A DNA stretch of 63,708 nucleotides, taken from contig JASGCM010000020.1 of the NCBI GenBank assembly GCA_030054175.1, forward strand, positions 1 to 63,708. The letters run 5' to 3'. A model generated the notes under the pieces. The model made no database searches. It worked only from the letters and a program-made list of their open reading frames with translations, and was not told the DNA's origin. The stretch comes from Alphaproteobacteria bacterium (GTDB lineage Bacteria > Pseudomonadota > Gammaproteobacteria > Burkholderiales > Burkholderiaceae_C). A program made the position numbers and the translations under genes. Below are positions 19,128-28,275 of this stretch, piece after piece (the first letter of the stretch is position 1; each line of letters starts with the position of its first letter).

Positions 19128-20453
19128 TCAAGTGCGCAAGGGGTGGTGCCTGAAAAACCCCAGCACACCTTGGTGCAAGGCGCTGACCAAGGCGTCTTGG
19201 TACTCGGATGTATTGAGCAAGGCTTCCTCCAGGGGGTTGCTGATGAAGGCCGACTCGACCAGGACGCTGGGAATTTCGGGCGAGCGCAAGACGGCGAAAC
19301 CGGCTTGTTCCACTTGGGGCTTGTGCAAGCGACCGACCTGACGCATTTGGGCCAACAACTCTTGCCCCAGCAGCAAGCTGTGGTTGATTTGTAGCGAGGT
19401 GCTCATGTCAAACAAGGCCTGGCGCACCTGGGCGTCATCGACCCGGATTTGACTCAGGCCGCCAATCGCATCGGCTCGGTTTTCGCGTTGTGCCATCCAG
19501 CGTGCGGCGGCACTGGAGGCCGCTCCTTGACTCAGGGCGAACACGCTGGCGCCGCGCGCTTGCGGCTGAAAAAAAGCATCGGCATGGATACTTAGAAACA
19601 ACTCTGCACGAACCTGATGCGCTTTTTGAACGCGCACATGCAAGGGCACAAAATAGTCGCCGTCCCGAATCAGGAAGGCGCGCAATTGGAATGCGCCGTT
19701 GCGTTGTCGCACTTGGGTTTGATTGATCCGATCGCGCAGCTTTTTGGCCAAGGACAGCACCACGTCTTTTTCACGCGTACCCGCCGGTCCGATGGCGCCC
19801 GGGTCTTCGCCGCCGTGACCGGCGTCGATGGCGATCACCGCAAAGCGCTCGGCAGGAGCACCCCCCATTTCAGGTGCAGGCGCTGTACTGGGTGGGGCAA
19901 CAGGGCGGTCACGGTGCCTTTGCCAGATTTCGGCAATGGGATCTTGCGCCAAAGGCGATGGAGTGGTCTCGGTCGGGCTTGACCGCAGGTCGCGGATCAG
20001 GGCCTCCAGAGGGTCGATCGGCTGGGTGGGCATCAAATCCAGCACCAAGCGGTGCTGGTAGACCGCCTCGACCGGCGGCAGGTTCAGCCACTGAGGCCGC
20101 ACCGGTTGGCGCAAGTCGAATACCAAACGCACCACCGTCGGAGCATATTGTCCAGCGCGCACTGCAGAAATGAAAGGGTCGTCCGGGCGCACTTGCCCGA
20201 CCAAGTCGCGCAGGGCGTCATTGAGCACCAGGCCTGAAATGTCCACCGCCAAGCGGGGTGGGTGGTCGATGAACAGCACCTGAGACTGCAGGGCCACATC
20301 GGATTCAATGGTGACGCGGGTGTATTCGCGCGCCGGCCAGATGCGCACGCCCAACAAGGTGGCGGCTCGCGTCAAGGGGCTATGGGCCCACATCAGCAAC
20401 GCCAGACCCGCTTGAATGCCGTGACGGCGGTTCAGGAACAGGTCTGCACTCAA
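19128..20453 (-). CDS. amiC: N-acetylmuramoyl-L-alanine amidase, AmiC type
   Basis: A periplasmic amidase that splits septal peptidoglycan. An N-terminal AMIN domain (about residues 35-125) is followed by a linker and the Amidase_3 domain, with zinc-site motifs AIDAGHGGEDPGA, a downstream REKD Glu, SIHADAF and the catalytic VLVESAFISN. The TTG at 20453 is chosen because it overlaps the tsaE stop (TTGA) and places NRRHGIQAGLALL near the N-terminus as a likely Tat signal, as in E. coli AmiC. An in-frame ATG at 20498 would add 15 residues. Confidence 0.88.
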   Translation of the reverse strand: MSADLFLNRRHGIQAGLALLMWAHSPLTRAATLLGVRIWPAREYTRVTIESDVALQSQVLFIDHPPRLAVDISGLVLNDALRDLVGQVRPDDPFISAVRAGQYAPTVVRLVFDLRQPVRPQWLNLPPVEAVYQHRLVLDLMPTQPIDPLEALIRDLRSSPTETTPSPLAQDPIAEIWQRHRDRPVAPPSTAPAPEMGGAPAERFAVIAIDAGHGGEDPGAIGPAGTREKDVVLSLAKKLRDRINQTQVRQRNGAFQLRAFLIRDGDYFVPLHVRVQKAHQVRAELFLSIHADAFFQPQARGASVFALSQGAASSAAARWMAQRENRADAIGGLSQIRVDDAQVRQALFDMSTSLQINHSLLLGQELLAQMRQVGRLHKPQVEQAGFAVLRSPEIPSVLVESAFISNPLEEALLNTSEYQDALVSALHQGVLGFFRHHPLRT

Positions 20454-20935
20454 GCCGCCTCCAACAAACTCAGGCCGGTCGTTGTCATCGCGTGCCATGT
20501 CACCTGCCGCTGCTCATCGTCCAAAGACTCGATGTGAACGGCCAGGTCGGCCTGGGGGCGCACAGGTCCAGCCTGTTGTGGCCACTCAACCAGTTTCAGC
20601 CCGGCTTGGGTGAACAGGTCGCGCAAACCGGCATCGACCCATTCACGCGGGTCGCTGAAGCGGTAAAAATCAAAATGCCAAATGCTCAGGTCTTGCCCCT
20701 GAAAGACGCCTTGGTGCGGTTCAACCACGCCATAGCTGGGGCTTTTGATGCGCCCGGACACGCCCAGAGCGCGCAGCAAATGCCTGACCCAGGTGGTCTT
20801 GCCCGCGCCCAAGTCGCCGTGCAATTCAATGATGGCATTGGCCACGGCCGGACATTTGGCCATGCTCAGGGCGCAGGCTTGGGTGGCCGATTCGTCGGGC
20901 CAGCCGGTGTTTTTTACAATGGGTTCAAACGCCAC
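20450..20935 (-). CDS. tsaE: tRNA threonylcarbamoyladenosine biosynthesis ATPase TsaE
   Basis: The ATPase partner of TsaB-TsaD in making t6A37 of tRNA. The 161-residue protein has the Walker A GDLGAGKTTW (40-49), the Thr-rich IKSPSYGVVEPH switch region and the conserved WHFDFYRFSDPREW block. It precedes and overlaps amiC, the usual arrangement in proteobacteria. It is divergent from queG with only 11 bp between the start codons, so the two promoters must lie inside each other's coding sequence. Confidence 0.92.
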   Translation of the reverse strand: MAFEPIVKNTGWPDESATQACALSMAKCPAVANAIIELHGDLGAGKTTWVRHLLRALGVSGRIKSPSYGVVEPHQGVFQGQDLSIWHFDFYRFSDPREWVDAGLRDLFTQAGLKLVEWPQQAGPVRPQADLAVHIESLDDEQRQVTWHAMTTTGLSLLEAA

Positions 20936-20946
20936 CAGGAAATCCT

Positions 20947-22041
20947 TTGAGCCATGTCAATGTGACCAGCGATCCGTTCACCCAGTTGCAAAACTGGGCG
21001 CATGAGCTTGGATTCTCGCAAATTGGCGTGGCGGACATCGATTTGTCCCATGCCGAAGAGGGTTTGTTGGCCTGGTTGAAGGCCGGTTTCCATGGCGAGA
21101 TGGGTTATATGGAAAGCCACGGCCTGATGCGAGCCCGACCAGCCGAACTGGTGCCTGGCACCGTCAGCGTGGTCTGCGCCCGCATGGATTATCTGCCCCC
21201 CGATACCCGGCCAGATTGGTCAGCAGCCGAAATGGCCCGTTTGCGACAGCCCGATCAGGCCATGGTGTCACTGTATGCAAGAGGGCGCGATTACCACAAG
21301 GTCATGCGACAACGCTTGGAGCAACTGGCCCAGCGCATACGCACGAATTGGGGCAGCCTGGGATATCGGGTGTTCACCGACTCGGCCCCGGTGCTCGAGG
21401 TCGAATTGGCTACTCGGGCCGGACTGGGCTGGCGCGGCAAGCACACCTTGTTGCTCAATCGTCAGGCTGGTTCGATGTTTTTTTTGGGTGAGATCTTTCT
21501 TGATCGATCTTTACCCGCCAGCACAGTTCACAGCGACCACTGCGGACAGTGCTCCGCTTGCATCACCGCGTGCCCCACAGGGGCCATCACGGCACCCTAT
21601 CGGCTCGATGCTCGACGCTGCATCTCTTACCTGACCATTGAGCATACCGGGCCCATAGCGCCAGAACTCAGGCCGCTGATGGGCAACCGAATTTACGGTT
21701 GCGACGATTGCCAACTGGTCTGTCCGTGGAACAAGTACGCCCAAATCAGCCCAGTGGCCGACTTCTCGACCCGTCATGGTTTGAATGCAGCCGGTTTATT
21801 GGCACTGTGGGCTTGGAGCGAGGCCGATTTTCTCAGCCGCACCGAGGGCAGCGCCATTCGCCGCATCGGATACGAGCGCTGGCGGCGCAATTTGGCGGTG
21901 GCCATAGGCAATGCGCTGCGCGACCCCTCTTGCAGCGGGCGCGAGCCGATGCGGCAAGCTTTGCAAGCTGCGCGCGTCCAAGCCAGCCCACTGGTGATCG
22001 AACACATTGATTGGGCACTGGCTCAGTCGGACCAGACCTGA
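20947..22041 (+). CDS. queG: Epoxyqueuosine reductase QueG
   Basis: Reduces epoxyqueuosine to queuosine in tRNA using cobalamin and two [4Fe-4S] clusters. The 364-residue protein has the DUF1730 block YARGRDYHKVMRQRL, TDSAPVLEVELA with the catalytic Asp, and cysteine motifs CGQCSACITACP and CDDCQLVCP. No ATG fits; the TTG at 20947 has an AGGAAA ribosome site and is preferred, with GTG at 20962 as the alternative. The need for cobalamin links it to the B12 uptake operon at 42.4-48.3 kb. Confidence 0.92.
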   Translation: MSHVNVTSDPFTQLQNWAHELGFSQIGVADIDLSHAEEGLLAWLKAGFHGEMGYMESHGLMRARPAELVPGTVSVVCARMDYLPPDTRPDWSAAEMARLRQPDQAMVSLYARGRDYHKVMRQRLEQLAQRIRTNWGSLGYRVFTDSAPVLEVELATRAGLGWRGKHTLLLNRQAGSMFFLGEIFLDRSLPASTVHSDHCGQCSACITACPTGAITAPYRLDARRCISYLTIEHTGPIAPELRPLMGNRIYGCDDCQLVCPWNKYAQISPVADFSTRHGLNAAGLLALWAWSEADFLSRTEGSAIRRIGYERWRRNLAVAIGNALRDPSCSGREPMRQALQAARVQASPLVIEHIDWALAQSDQT

Positions 22042-22058
22042 GGCCGATCCTGCTTGGT

Positions 22059-22502
22059 TCAGCGCAACACCAGCACCGGCACCTCCGAGTGGGTCAGCAC
22101 CTGTTGGGTTTCGCTGCCCAACAACAGACGCTTGATCCCGTGACGTCCATGCGAGGCCATCACAATCAGGTCGACTTTGGCCTTGCGTGCTGCGGCAATG
22201 ATGGCATCCGAGACAATGTCAGACTTCACCACCAGGGGCTTGACCTTGATCCCTTTCGCCGTGGCCTGTTTGGTCACCGCGTCCAACGTGGCTTGAGCGT
22301 TGTCGGTCCAACGCTGCTCAATTTTAGAGACATCCTGTGCCGACAGCGTCATTGAGCCTTCGAAATAGGTTTGGGCATAGCGCGGCGTCACGCGCAGCGC
22401 CAGCAATTCGGCTCCGATGGTCGCGCACAGGGCGATGGCGTGAGTCACGGCCTTTTTCGACAAGGTCGATCCGTCGGTGGTGACCAATACTTTCTTGTAC
22501 AT
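22059..22502 (-). CDS. Universal stress protein (UspA family)
   Basis: A 147-residue single-domain Usp with the strand VLVTTDGSTLSKKAV and the ATP-binding signature ASHGRHGIKRLLLGSET, so it belongs to the nucleotide-binding subgroup. Such proteins aid survival under energy or oxygen stress. It is divergent from ccoI, and the FNR-like box at 22580-22593 lies between them. The box could serve both genes, though the -10 on this side is poor. Role inferred from family and position. Confidence 0.88.
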   Translation of the reverse strand: MYKKVLVTTDGSTLSKKAVTHAIALCATIGAELLALRVTPRYAQTYFEGSMTLSAQDVSKIEQRWTDNAQATLDAVTKQATAKGIKVKPLVVKSDIVSDAIIAAARKAKVDLIVMASHGRHGIKRLLLGSETQQVLTHSEVPVLVLR

Positions 22503-22579
22503 GGTGTGCTCCTTGGTGTGTTGAAAACATTGGGCTGATCAGCCTGATTCAAAGCTTACGCCTTGGATCTGATGACGAT

Positions 22580-22621
22580 TTGATTCAAGTCAAGGTTGAC
22601 GTAAGCCAGCCCCGATAACAT
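22580..22621 (+). promoter_or_regulatory. FNR-type box and -10 before ccoI
   Basis: TTGAT-TCAA-GTCAA at 22580-22593 matches nine of ten bases of the FNR/Anr consensus. After 22 bp comes TAACAT (22616-22621), a fair -10. Box geometry predicts a start at about 22628, which is the A of the ccoI ATG, so the message may be leaderless. The box could also act on the divergent universal stress gene. Confidence 0.68.
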
Positions 22622-22627
22622 TGCTTT

Positions 22628-24934
22628 ATGTCAAATTCGACGACACTCATGGCCCCATTGCTTGATGACCCCCAGGTCTGGCAGCAGTACAGCCAGTCGT
22701 GCGCCTCGACGCCCCAGGGGGCGCACACCTGGGAGTCGCAGGTGGTGTTGCAAGGCATGCATTGCGCCACTTGTGCCTTCACCATCGAGGACGCCTTGCG
22801 TGCCGTGCCCGGTGTCAGTGCCGTGATGGTCAACGCGGCGACGCAGAGGGCCAAAGTCACTTGGTCGGATGACCAGGTCAGACCCTCGGTCTGGATGCAA
22901 GCCATCGAGCGTGTCGGGTATCGAGCGATGCCGGCACAAGACCATGGCCTGCGTGCGGAGCGTCTGCTGGAAACAAGGCGCATGCTCTGGCGTTTTTTGG
23001 TGGCCGCATTTTGCATGATGCAAGTCATGATGTACGCTTCGCCGGCCTACTTCACCGAGCCTGGCGACATCAGCACCAACACCTTGCAATTGCTGCGCTG
23101 GGCTTCTTGGGTTTTGACATTGCCAGTGGTGATCTTCTCTTGCACACCATTTTGGCGCAGCGCCTGGCGCGACCTTAGACAGCGCCGCATCAGCATGGAT
23201 TTGCCCGTGGCGCTGGGCATGCTCATTACATTCGTGGTCAGCACAGCCGGCACCTTTGACCCCCAAGGTCCTTGGGGTGCTGAGGTGTACTTTGACTCAC
23301 TGACCATGTTCGTCTTTTTTCTTTTGGGTGGGCGTTGGCTGGAGTGGCGTTTGCGCGACCAGACTGCCGGTGCCCTCGAGGCTCTGATGAACCGGCTGCC
23401 CGAGAGCATCGAGCGACAGTCCGCCGGTCAGTGGGAGCGGGTGGCCTTGCACCGTTTACGTCCCGGCGATGTGGTGTGTGTGCGTGCCGGCGATGCGGTT
23501 CCGGGGGATGGCGTGGTGGTTCATGGGCAAACACTGATTGAAGAGGCTTTGCTGACCGGAGAATCCCGTCCTTGCGCACGTGGACCCCAGGATGTGGTGA
23601 TGGCAGGCAGCCACAATCTGTCAGCGAGCATCGAAGTGCGCTTGGACCGTGTGGGGTCTGAGACCCGTTACGCCCAGTTGGTGCGACTCATGGAGCAGGC
23701 CACCAGCAGCAAACCCAGACTGGCCCTGTTGGCCGACCGTTTGGCACGGCCCTTTCTATGGGGTGTATTGGCGCTGGCGGCGCTGGCTGCCTTATTCTGG
23801 TGGTCGACCGATCGGGGCCAAGCACTGATGGTGGCCGTTTCGGTATTGATCGTCACTTGCCCCTGCGCCCTGTCGCTGGCCACACCGGCTGCCATGTTGG
23901 CCAGCGCGGGCCAGTTGGCCCGCGCTGGCGTGCTGGTGCGAGAGTTACAAGCGCTGGAAACTTTGGGGCAAATCGACACCGTGGTGTTTGACAAGACCGG
24001 CACACTCACCCACGACGGCCAACGTCTGCAGGTGGTGCACACTGCAGCGGGCACCCTGATGCCAGAGCAGGCCGGTGAATGGATGGTTTTGGCGGCAGGT
24101 TTGGCGGCCCACTCCTGGCACCCAGTGTCGCGGGCCCTGGTGGCTGCGGCGCCTGAATACACGCATGCGAGCGAGGTCCATGAAATCAGCGGCCAAGGGC
24201 TTGAGGGCTGTGCCATCGATGCCCGAGGTCAACGCAGGCATTTGCGCTTGGGCTCTTTGGCTTTTGGGCAACATTTTCATGCGGGCATGTTTTGCCCCGA
24301 ACACGCGCGCGACGCCACGGTGCATCTGTTTGATGCTCAGCGCGGTTGGCTGGCCAGTTTCGATTTGGCCGAAGACCTGCGTAGCGACGCCGCCTCGGCC
24401 GTGCGTCAATTGCGAGGCATGGGTCTGGACATCTGGATTTTGTCCGGTGATCGAACGCACGCCGTGCAGCGGGTGGCGCAATGGGTCGGGGTTGAAGCCG
24501 GCAAGTTTTTGGGCTCTTGCTCCCCACAAGACAAACTCGACTGCATGCGTGCACTGCAAGCCCAGGGGCGTCGGGTCCTGATGGTGGGGGATGGACTCAA
24601 CGATGGGCCGGTGTTAGCGGCCGCGCAGGTCTCGATTGCTTTGGGCGGTTCCGTGCCCTTGGCGCAGGCCCGCTCTGACTTGGTGATGATGGGGGCTCGC
24701 TTGCTAGATCTGCCTGCCTTGGTGCGTCGCGCCCGACAGACCACCCGAGTGGTTTGGCAGAACTTGGCTTGGGCTCTGTTTTACAACGCCTTGTTTGTCC
24801 CTTTGGCTTTGATCGCCTGGTTGCCCGCGTGGTTGGCCGGCTTGGGCATGGCTGTCAGTTCGCTGTGGGTGATTGCGCATTCCATGCGCTTGTCCAGGCC
24901 GATGACAGGCGAGTGGCAGGACCCGGAGACTTGA
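22628..24934 (+). CDS. ccoI: Copper-type P-type ATPase CcoI (cbb3 oxidase assembly)
   Basis: An inner-membrane copper-translocating ATPase needed to assemble the CuB centre of cbb3 oxidase. The 768-residue protein has an N-terminal metal-binding domain with GMHCATC (43-49), TGES in the actuator domain, the ion motif CPC (411-413), phosphorylation Asp455 in DKTGTLT, SWHP and GDGLNDGP, plus about eight membrane helices. The function is called CcoI rather than general CopA because ccoS follows directly. No ribosome site precedes ATG 22628, and an in-frame ATG at 22649 is possible. Confidence 0.92.
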   Translation: MSNSTTLMAPLLDDPQVWQQYSQSCASTPQGAHTWESQVVLQGMHCATCAFTIEDALRAVPGVSAVMVNAATQRAKVTWSDDQVRPSVWMQAIERVGYRAMPAQDHGLRAERLLETRRMLWRFLVAAFCMMQVMMYASPAYFTEPGDISTNTLQLLRWASWVLTLPVVIFSCTPFWRSAWRDLRQRRISMDLPVALGMLITFVVSTAGTFDPQGPWGAEVYFDSLTMFVFFLLGGRWLEWRLRDQTAGALEALMNRLPESIERQSAGQWERVALHRLRPGDVVCVRAGDAVPGDGVVVHGQTLIEEALLTGESRPCARGPQDVVMAGSHNLSASIEVRLDRVGSETRYAQLVRLMEQATSSKPRLALLADRLARPFLWGVLALAALAALFWWSTDRGQALMVAVSVLIVTCPCALSLATPAAMLASAGQLARAGVLVRELQALETLGQIDTVVFDKTGTLTHDGQRLQVVHTAAGTLMPEQAGEWMVLAAGLAAHSWHPVSRALVAAAPEYTHASEVHEISGQGLEGCAIDARGQRRHLRLGSLAFGQHFHAGMFCPEHARDATVHLFDAQRGWLASFDLAEDLRSDAASAVRQLRGMGLDIWILSGDRTHAVQRVAQWVGVEAGKFLGSCSPQDKLDCMRALQAQGRRVLMVGDGLNDGPVLAAAQVSIALGGSVPLAQARSDLVMMGARLLDLPALVRRARQTTRVVWQNLAWALFYNALFVPLALIAWLPAWLAGLGMAVSSLWVIAHSMRLSRPMTGEWQDPET

Positions 24935-25072
24935 ATGGACATCTTATATGTGTTGGTGCCCTTGTCGGTCGTGTTGGTCCTCTTGGTGCTGATCGGTTTG
25001 GGCTGGGCGATCCACTCGGGTCAATTCGAAGCCATCGAGCAAGAAGGTGAACGCATTCTGCGTGACGATTGA
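24935..25072 (+). CDS. ccoS: Cbb3-type oxidase assembly protein CcoS
   Basis: A 45-residue protein starting MDILYVLVPLSVVLVL: one membrane helix, then the family's WAIHSGQFEAIE segment and an acidic tail. CcoS is needed for cofactor insertion into cbb3 oxidase. The ATG immediately follows the ccoI TGA, so the two genes are translationally linked. Its own stop codon overlaps the FNR box that controls ccoN. Confidence 0.92.
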   Translation: MDILYVLVPLSVVLVLLVLIGLGWAIHSGQFEAIEQEGERILRDD

Positions 25073-25110
25073 CTTGCATCAAATCACCGTCTGGTGCAAA
25101 CCCGGATACT
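25069..25110 (+). promoter_or_regulatory. FNR-type box and -10 before ccoN
   Basis: TTGAC-TTGC-ATCAA at 25069-25082 matches nine of ten bases of the FNR/Anr consensus. GATACT at 25105-25110 follows after exactly 22 bp, predicting a class II promoter with a start near 25117. This gives ccoNOQP its own low-oxygen promoter inside the operon. Confidence 0.75.
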
Positions 25111-25135
25111 GGATCCGTTCGATGAAAGGTCTCTT

Positions 25136-26572
25136 ATGAGTACAACAACCACACAACCTGCCGTCTACACCGATGGTGTGGTTCGGCAGTTCGCCATCAT
25201 GACGGTGGTCTGGGGCGTGGTGGGCATGTTGGTCGGTGTGTTCATCGCCGCCCAGCTGGCCTGGCCCGAGCTCAATTTTGGCATTCCCTGGCTCAGCTAT
25301 GGCCGCCTGAGACCACTGCACACCAATGCGGTGATCTTCGCTTTTGGCGGTTGTGCCCTGTTTGCCAGCAGTTACTATGCGGTACAACGCACCAGCCAAG
25401 TCAAACTGTTTGCTCCCGCTTTGGCGACTTTTACCTTTTGGGGTTGGCAGCTGGTCATCGTGCTGGCGGCCATCAGCCTGCCGCTGGGGTACACCACCGG
25501 AAAAGAATATGCCGAGCTAGAGTGGCCCATCGATATTTTGATCACCCTGGTTTGGGTGGCTTATGCGGTGGTGTTCTTTGGCACAGTCGGTACCCGCAGG
25601 GTGCGCCACATTTATGTCGCCAACTGGTTTTTTGGCGCCTTTATTCTGACCGTGGCAGTATTGCATTTGGTCAACAGCGCCGAAGTTCCAGCCGGTTGGA
25701 TGAAGTCTTACTCGGCTTATGCCGGCGTGCAAGACGCCATGATTCAGTGGTGGTATGGGCACAATGCCGTTGGCTTTTTCCTGACTGCGGGCTTTTTGGG
25801 CATGATGTACTACTTCATACCCAAGCAGGCCGAACGTCCAGTCTATTCGTATCGCTTGTCCATCGTCCACTTCTGGGCCTTGATTTTCACCTATATGTGG
25901 GCCGGCCCGCACCACCTGCACTACACCGCGTTACCCGATTGGACCCAGTCTTTGGGGATGCTGTTCTCGCTGATTTTGCTGGCGCCCAGTTGGGGCGGCA
26001 TGATCAACGGCATCATGACCCTATCGGGCGCTTGGCACAAACTGCGTGACGATCCGGTGCTGCGTTTCATGATTGTGTCGCTGTCGTTCTATGGCATGAG
26101 CACCTTCGAAGGACCCATGATGTCAATCAAGACCGTCAACGCCTTGTCTCACTACACCGATTGGACCGTGGGCCATGTGCACTCTGGCGCTCTGGGTTGG
26201 GTGGGATTGGTGTCCATGGGATGCATCTACTTTCTCATCCCCCGTCTATTCGGACAAAAGAAGATGTACAGCGTCAAAGCCATTGAACTGCACTTCTGGA
26301 CCGCCACCATAGGAATCGTGCTGTACATCGCGGCGATGTGGATTGCCGGTGTCATGCAAGGCATCATGTGGCGTTCGATCAATGACGACGGCACGCTCAC
26401 CTACACCTTCGTCGAGAGCGTGAAAGCCACCTACCCCTATTACGTGATCCGCTTCCTGGGCGGCGCGCTCTACCTCTTCGGCATGTGCGTCATGCTCTGG
26501 AACACACTCATGACCGTGGTCACGGGCCGCTCTGTGCAGACCCCCATTCCTGCACTTGCTGTCCACGCCTAA
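25136..26572 (+). CDS. ccoN: Cbb3-type cytochrome c oxidase subunit I CcoN
   Basis: The catalytic membrane subunit, carrying low-spin heme b and the heme b3-CuB centre that reduces oxygen. The 478-residue protein has about 12 helices and the conserved His residues in [33 protein letters not shown] and [13 protein letters not shown]. The start MSTTTTQP at 25136 is chosen over an upstream ATG at 25094 because 25094 lies ahead of the predicted transcription start near 25117 and would add 14 residues. It is followed at 10 bp by ccoO. Confidence 0.96.
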   Translation: MSTTTTQPAVYTDGVVRQFAIMTVVWGVVGMLVGVFIAAQLAWPELNFGIPWLSYGRLRPLHTNAVIFAFGGCALFASSYYAVQRTSQVKLFAPALATFTFWGWQLVIVLAAISLPLGYTTGKEYAELEWPIDILITLVWVAYAVVFFGTVGTRRVRHIYVANWFFGAFILTVAVLHLVNSAEVPAGWMKSYSAYAGVQDAMIQWWYGHNAVGFFLTAGFLGMMYYFIPKQAERPVYSYRLSIVHFWALIFTYMWAGPHHLHYTALPDWTQSLGMLFSLILLAPSWGGMINGIMTLSGAWHKLRDDPVLRFMIVSLSFYGMSTFEGPMMSIKTVNALSHYTDWTVGHVHSGALGWVGLVSMGCIYFLIPRLFGQKKMYSVKAIELHFWTATIGIVLYIAAMWIAGVMQGIMWRSINDDGTLTYTFVESVKATYPYYVIRFLGGALYLFGMCVMLWNTLMTVVTGRSVQTPIPALAVHA

Positions 26573-26582
26573 GGAGCACAAC

Positions 26583-27206
26583 ATGTCACAACACAACCAG
26601 CCTGGATTCAGCCACGAAAAAATCGAGACCAACAACTTCCTCATGATCGTATTGATTGTGGTGGTGGTGCTGTTTGGCGGTTTGGTGGAAATCGTCCCCC
26701 TCTTTTTTCAAAAGTCGACGACCCAGCCGATTGAAGGAGTCAAGCCCTACACTGCACTGCAATTGGCTGGACGCGACGTCTACCTGCGCGAGGGTTGTTA
26801 CAACTGTCATTCGCAGATGATTCGCCCTTTTCTAGCCGAAACCCTGCGTTATGGTCATTACTCTGTAGCCGGTGAATCGGTCTATGACCACCCCTTCCAG
26901 TGGGGCAGCAAGCGCACCGGTCCTGACTTGGCACGGGTAGGCGGTCGGTATTCAGACGAGTGGCATCGGGTGCACTTGAACAACCCACGTGATGTGGTGC
27001 CCGAGTCGAACATGCCCGCTTATCCCTGGTTGGAGAAAAGCAGCTTGGAGCCGGCACAAATGGCTCCACGCATGATGGCGCTGCGCACTGTGGGCGTACC
27101 CTACAGCGATGACGACATCGCCCAAGCCGGCGATGAGGTCAAAGGCAAGACCGAAATGGAGGCCCTGATCGCCTACTTGCAGGGCTTGGGCTTGGCTTTG
27201 AAATAA
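26583..27206 (+). CDS. ccoO: Cbb3-type cytochrome c oxidase subunit II CcoO
   Basis: A membrane-anchored mono-heme cytochrome c that passes electrons to CcoN. The 207-residue protein has one N-terminal helix (about residues 20-42) and a single heme site CYNCH (72-76), with the axial Met probably in [10 protein letters not shown]. An AAGGAG ribosome site precedes the ATG at 26583. Length and motifs are typical. Confidence 0.95.
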   Translation: MSQHNQPGFSHEKIETNNFLMIVLIVVVVLFGGLVEIVPLFFQKSTTQPIEGVKPYTALQLAGRDVYLREGCYNCHSQMIRPFLAETLRYGHYSVAGESVYDHPFQWGSKRTGPDLARVGGRYSDEWHRVHLNNPRDVVPESNMPAYPWLEKSSLEPAQMAPRMMALRTVGVPYSDDDIAQAGDEVKGKTEMEALIAYLQGLGLALK

Positions 27207-27217
27207 AGGTGCTGAAC

Positions 27218-27355
27218 ATGGACATCAACACACTGCGTATCGCTGCCACGTTGGTCAGTTTCGTGACTTTTGTCGGCATCATTGCCTGGGCGTTGGATCG
27301 CCGCAAAAGCCAGCAATTTCAAGATGCGGCCGCTTTGCCGCTGAATGACGACTGA
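27218..27355 (+). CDS. ccoQ: Cbb3-type oxidase small subunit CcoQ
   Basis: A 45-residue protein starting MDINTLRIAATLVSF, with one membrane helix ending in IIAWALDRRK and a polar tail. CcoQ stabilises the cbb3 complex. It lies between ccoO and ccoP with 11 and 9 bp gaps, the classic order. Confidence 0.92.
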   Translation: MDINTLRIAATLVSFVTFVGIIAWALDRRKSQQFQDAAALPLNDD

Positions 27356-27364
27356 GGACAGAAC

Positions 27365-28264
27365 ATGAGCGATTTCATCAGCAATTTCTGGTCGGTGTAC
27401 ATCACCGCCATCACGCTGGGCGGCATCGTGGCTTGTGCCATTTTGCTGTGGGTCACTTCGCGTAAAAAAGTGGCGGCCAGTGCGGACAACACCACGGGAC
27501 ACGTGTGGGACGAAGACCTGCGTGAAATGAACAACCCTTTGCCCTTGTGGTGGGTGGGGCTGTTCATCATCACCATCGTGTTCTCTTTGGGTTATCTCTA
27601 TGTGTACCCGGGTTTGGGCGCCTCGCCTGGCAGTCAGGGTTGGACCTCCAAAGGCCAGTACGCCGAAGAGGTGGCGCAGGCCAACGAGGCTTTGAAACCC
27701 CTGTATGCCCAATTCGACGATCAAACACCCGAACAGTTGGCGAAAAACACCAAAGCCATGGCCATTGGCGAGCGTTTGTTCATGAACAATTGCTCCCAGT
27801 GCCACGGATCGGACGCACGCGGATCGAAGGGCTTTCCCAACCTGGCCGATGGCGATTGGTTGTATGGCGGGGCGCCAGACAAGATCAAGGAGACTTTGAA
27901 CCTGGGGCGCATGGGCGTGATGCCTCCCATGGCCGCCGCCGTGGGCAGCCCGGATGACGTGAAGAATGTGGCTCACTATGTCTTGAGCCTGTCGGGCAGT
28001 CCACACGACAGTCTGCGTGCCTCCTTGGGTAAAGCCAAATTTGGCGCCTGCGCCGCATGCCATGGCAACGATGGCAAAGGCAACCAAACCATGGGCGCCC
28101 CCAACTTGACCGACAAAATCTGGTTACACGGCTGGGGTGAAGAAACCATCATTGCCATGATCAACAACGGCAAGACCAACCAGATGCCGGTGCAAAAAGA
28201 CCGCCTGACGGACGCTCAAATTCATGTCCTGACCGCCTATGTGTGGGGTTTGTCGAACAAGTGA
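27365..28264 (+). CDS. ccoP: Cbb3-type cytochrome c oxidase subunit III CcoP
   Basis: The di-heme cytochrome c subunit that receives electrons from soluble cytochromes. The 299-residue protein has two N-terminal membrane helices (about 10-32 and 58-82), so it is the two-helix type, then heme sites CSQCH (143-147) and CAACH (229-233), with axial Met residues in MGVMPPM and NQMPVQ. The usual NPLPLWW motif follows the first helix. Confidence 0.95.
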   Translation: MSDFISNFWSVYITAITLGGIVACAILLWVTSRKKVAASADNTTGHVWDEDLREMNNPLPLWWVGLFIITIVFSLGYLYVYPGLGASPGSQGWTSKGQYAEEVAQANEALKPLYAQFDDQTPEQLAKNTKAMAIGERLFMNNCSQCHGSDARGSKGFPNLADGDWLYGGAPDKIKETLNLGRMGVMPPMAAAVGSPDDVKNVAHYVLSLSGSPHDSLRASLGKAKFGACAACHGNDGKGNQTMGAPNLTDKIWLHGWGEETIIAMINNGKTNQMPVQKDRLTDAQIHVLTAYVWGLSNK

Positions 28265-28275
28265 ATTGAGCAGTG

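Noticed and set aside
25074..25087. A second FNR-like box, TTGCA-TCAA-ATCAC, before ccoN
   Set aside because: Only seven of ten bases match; the overlapping box at 25069-25082 matches nine and has the right -10 spacing.
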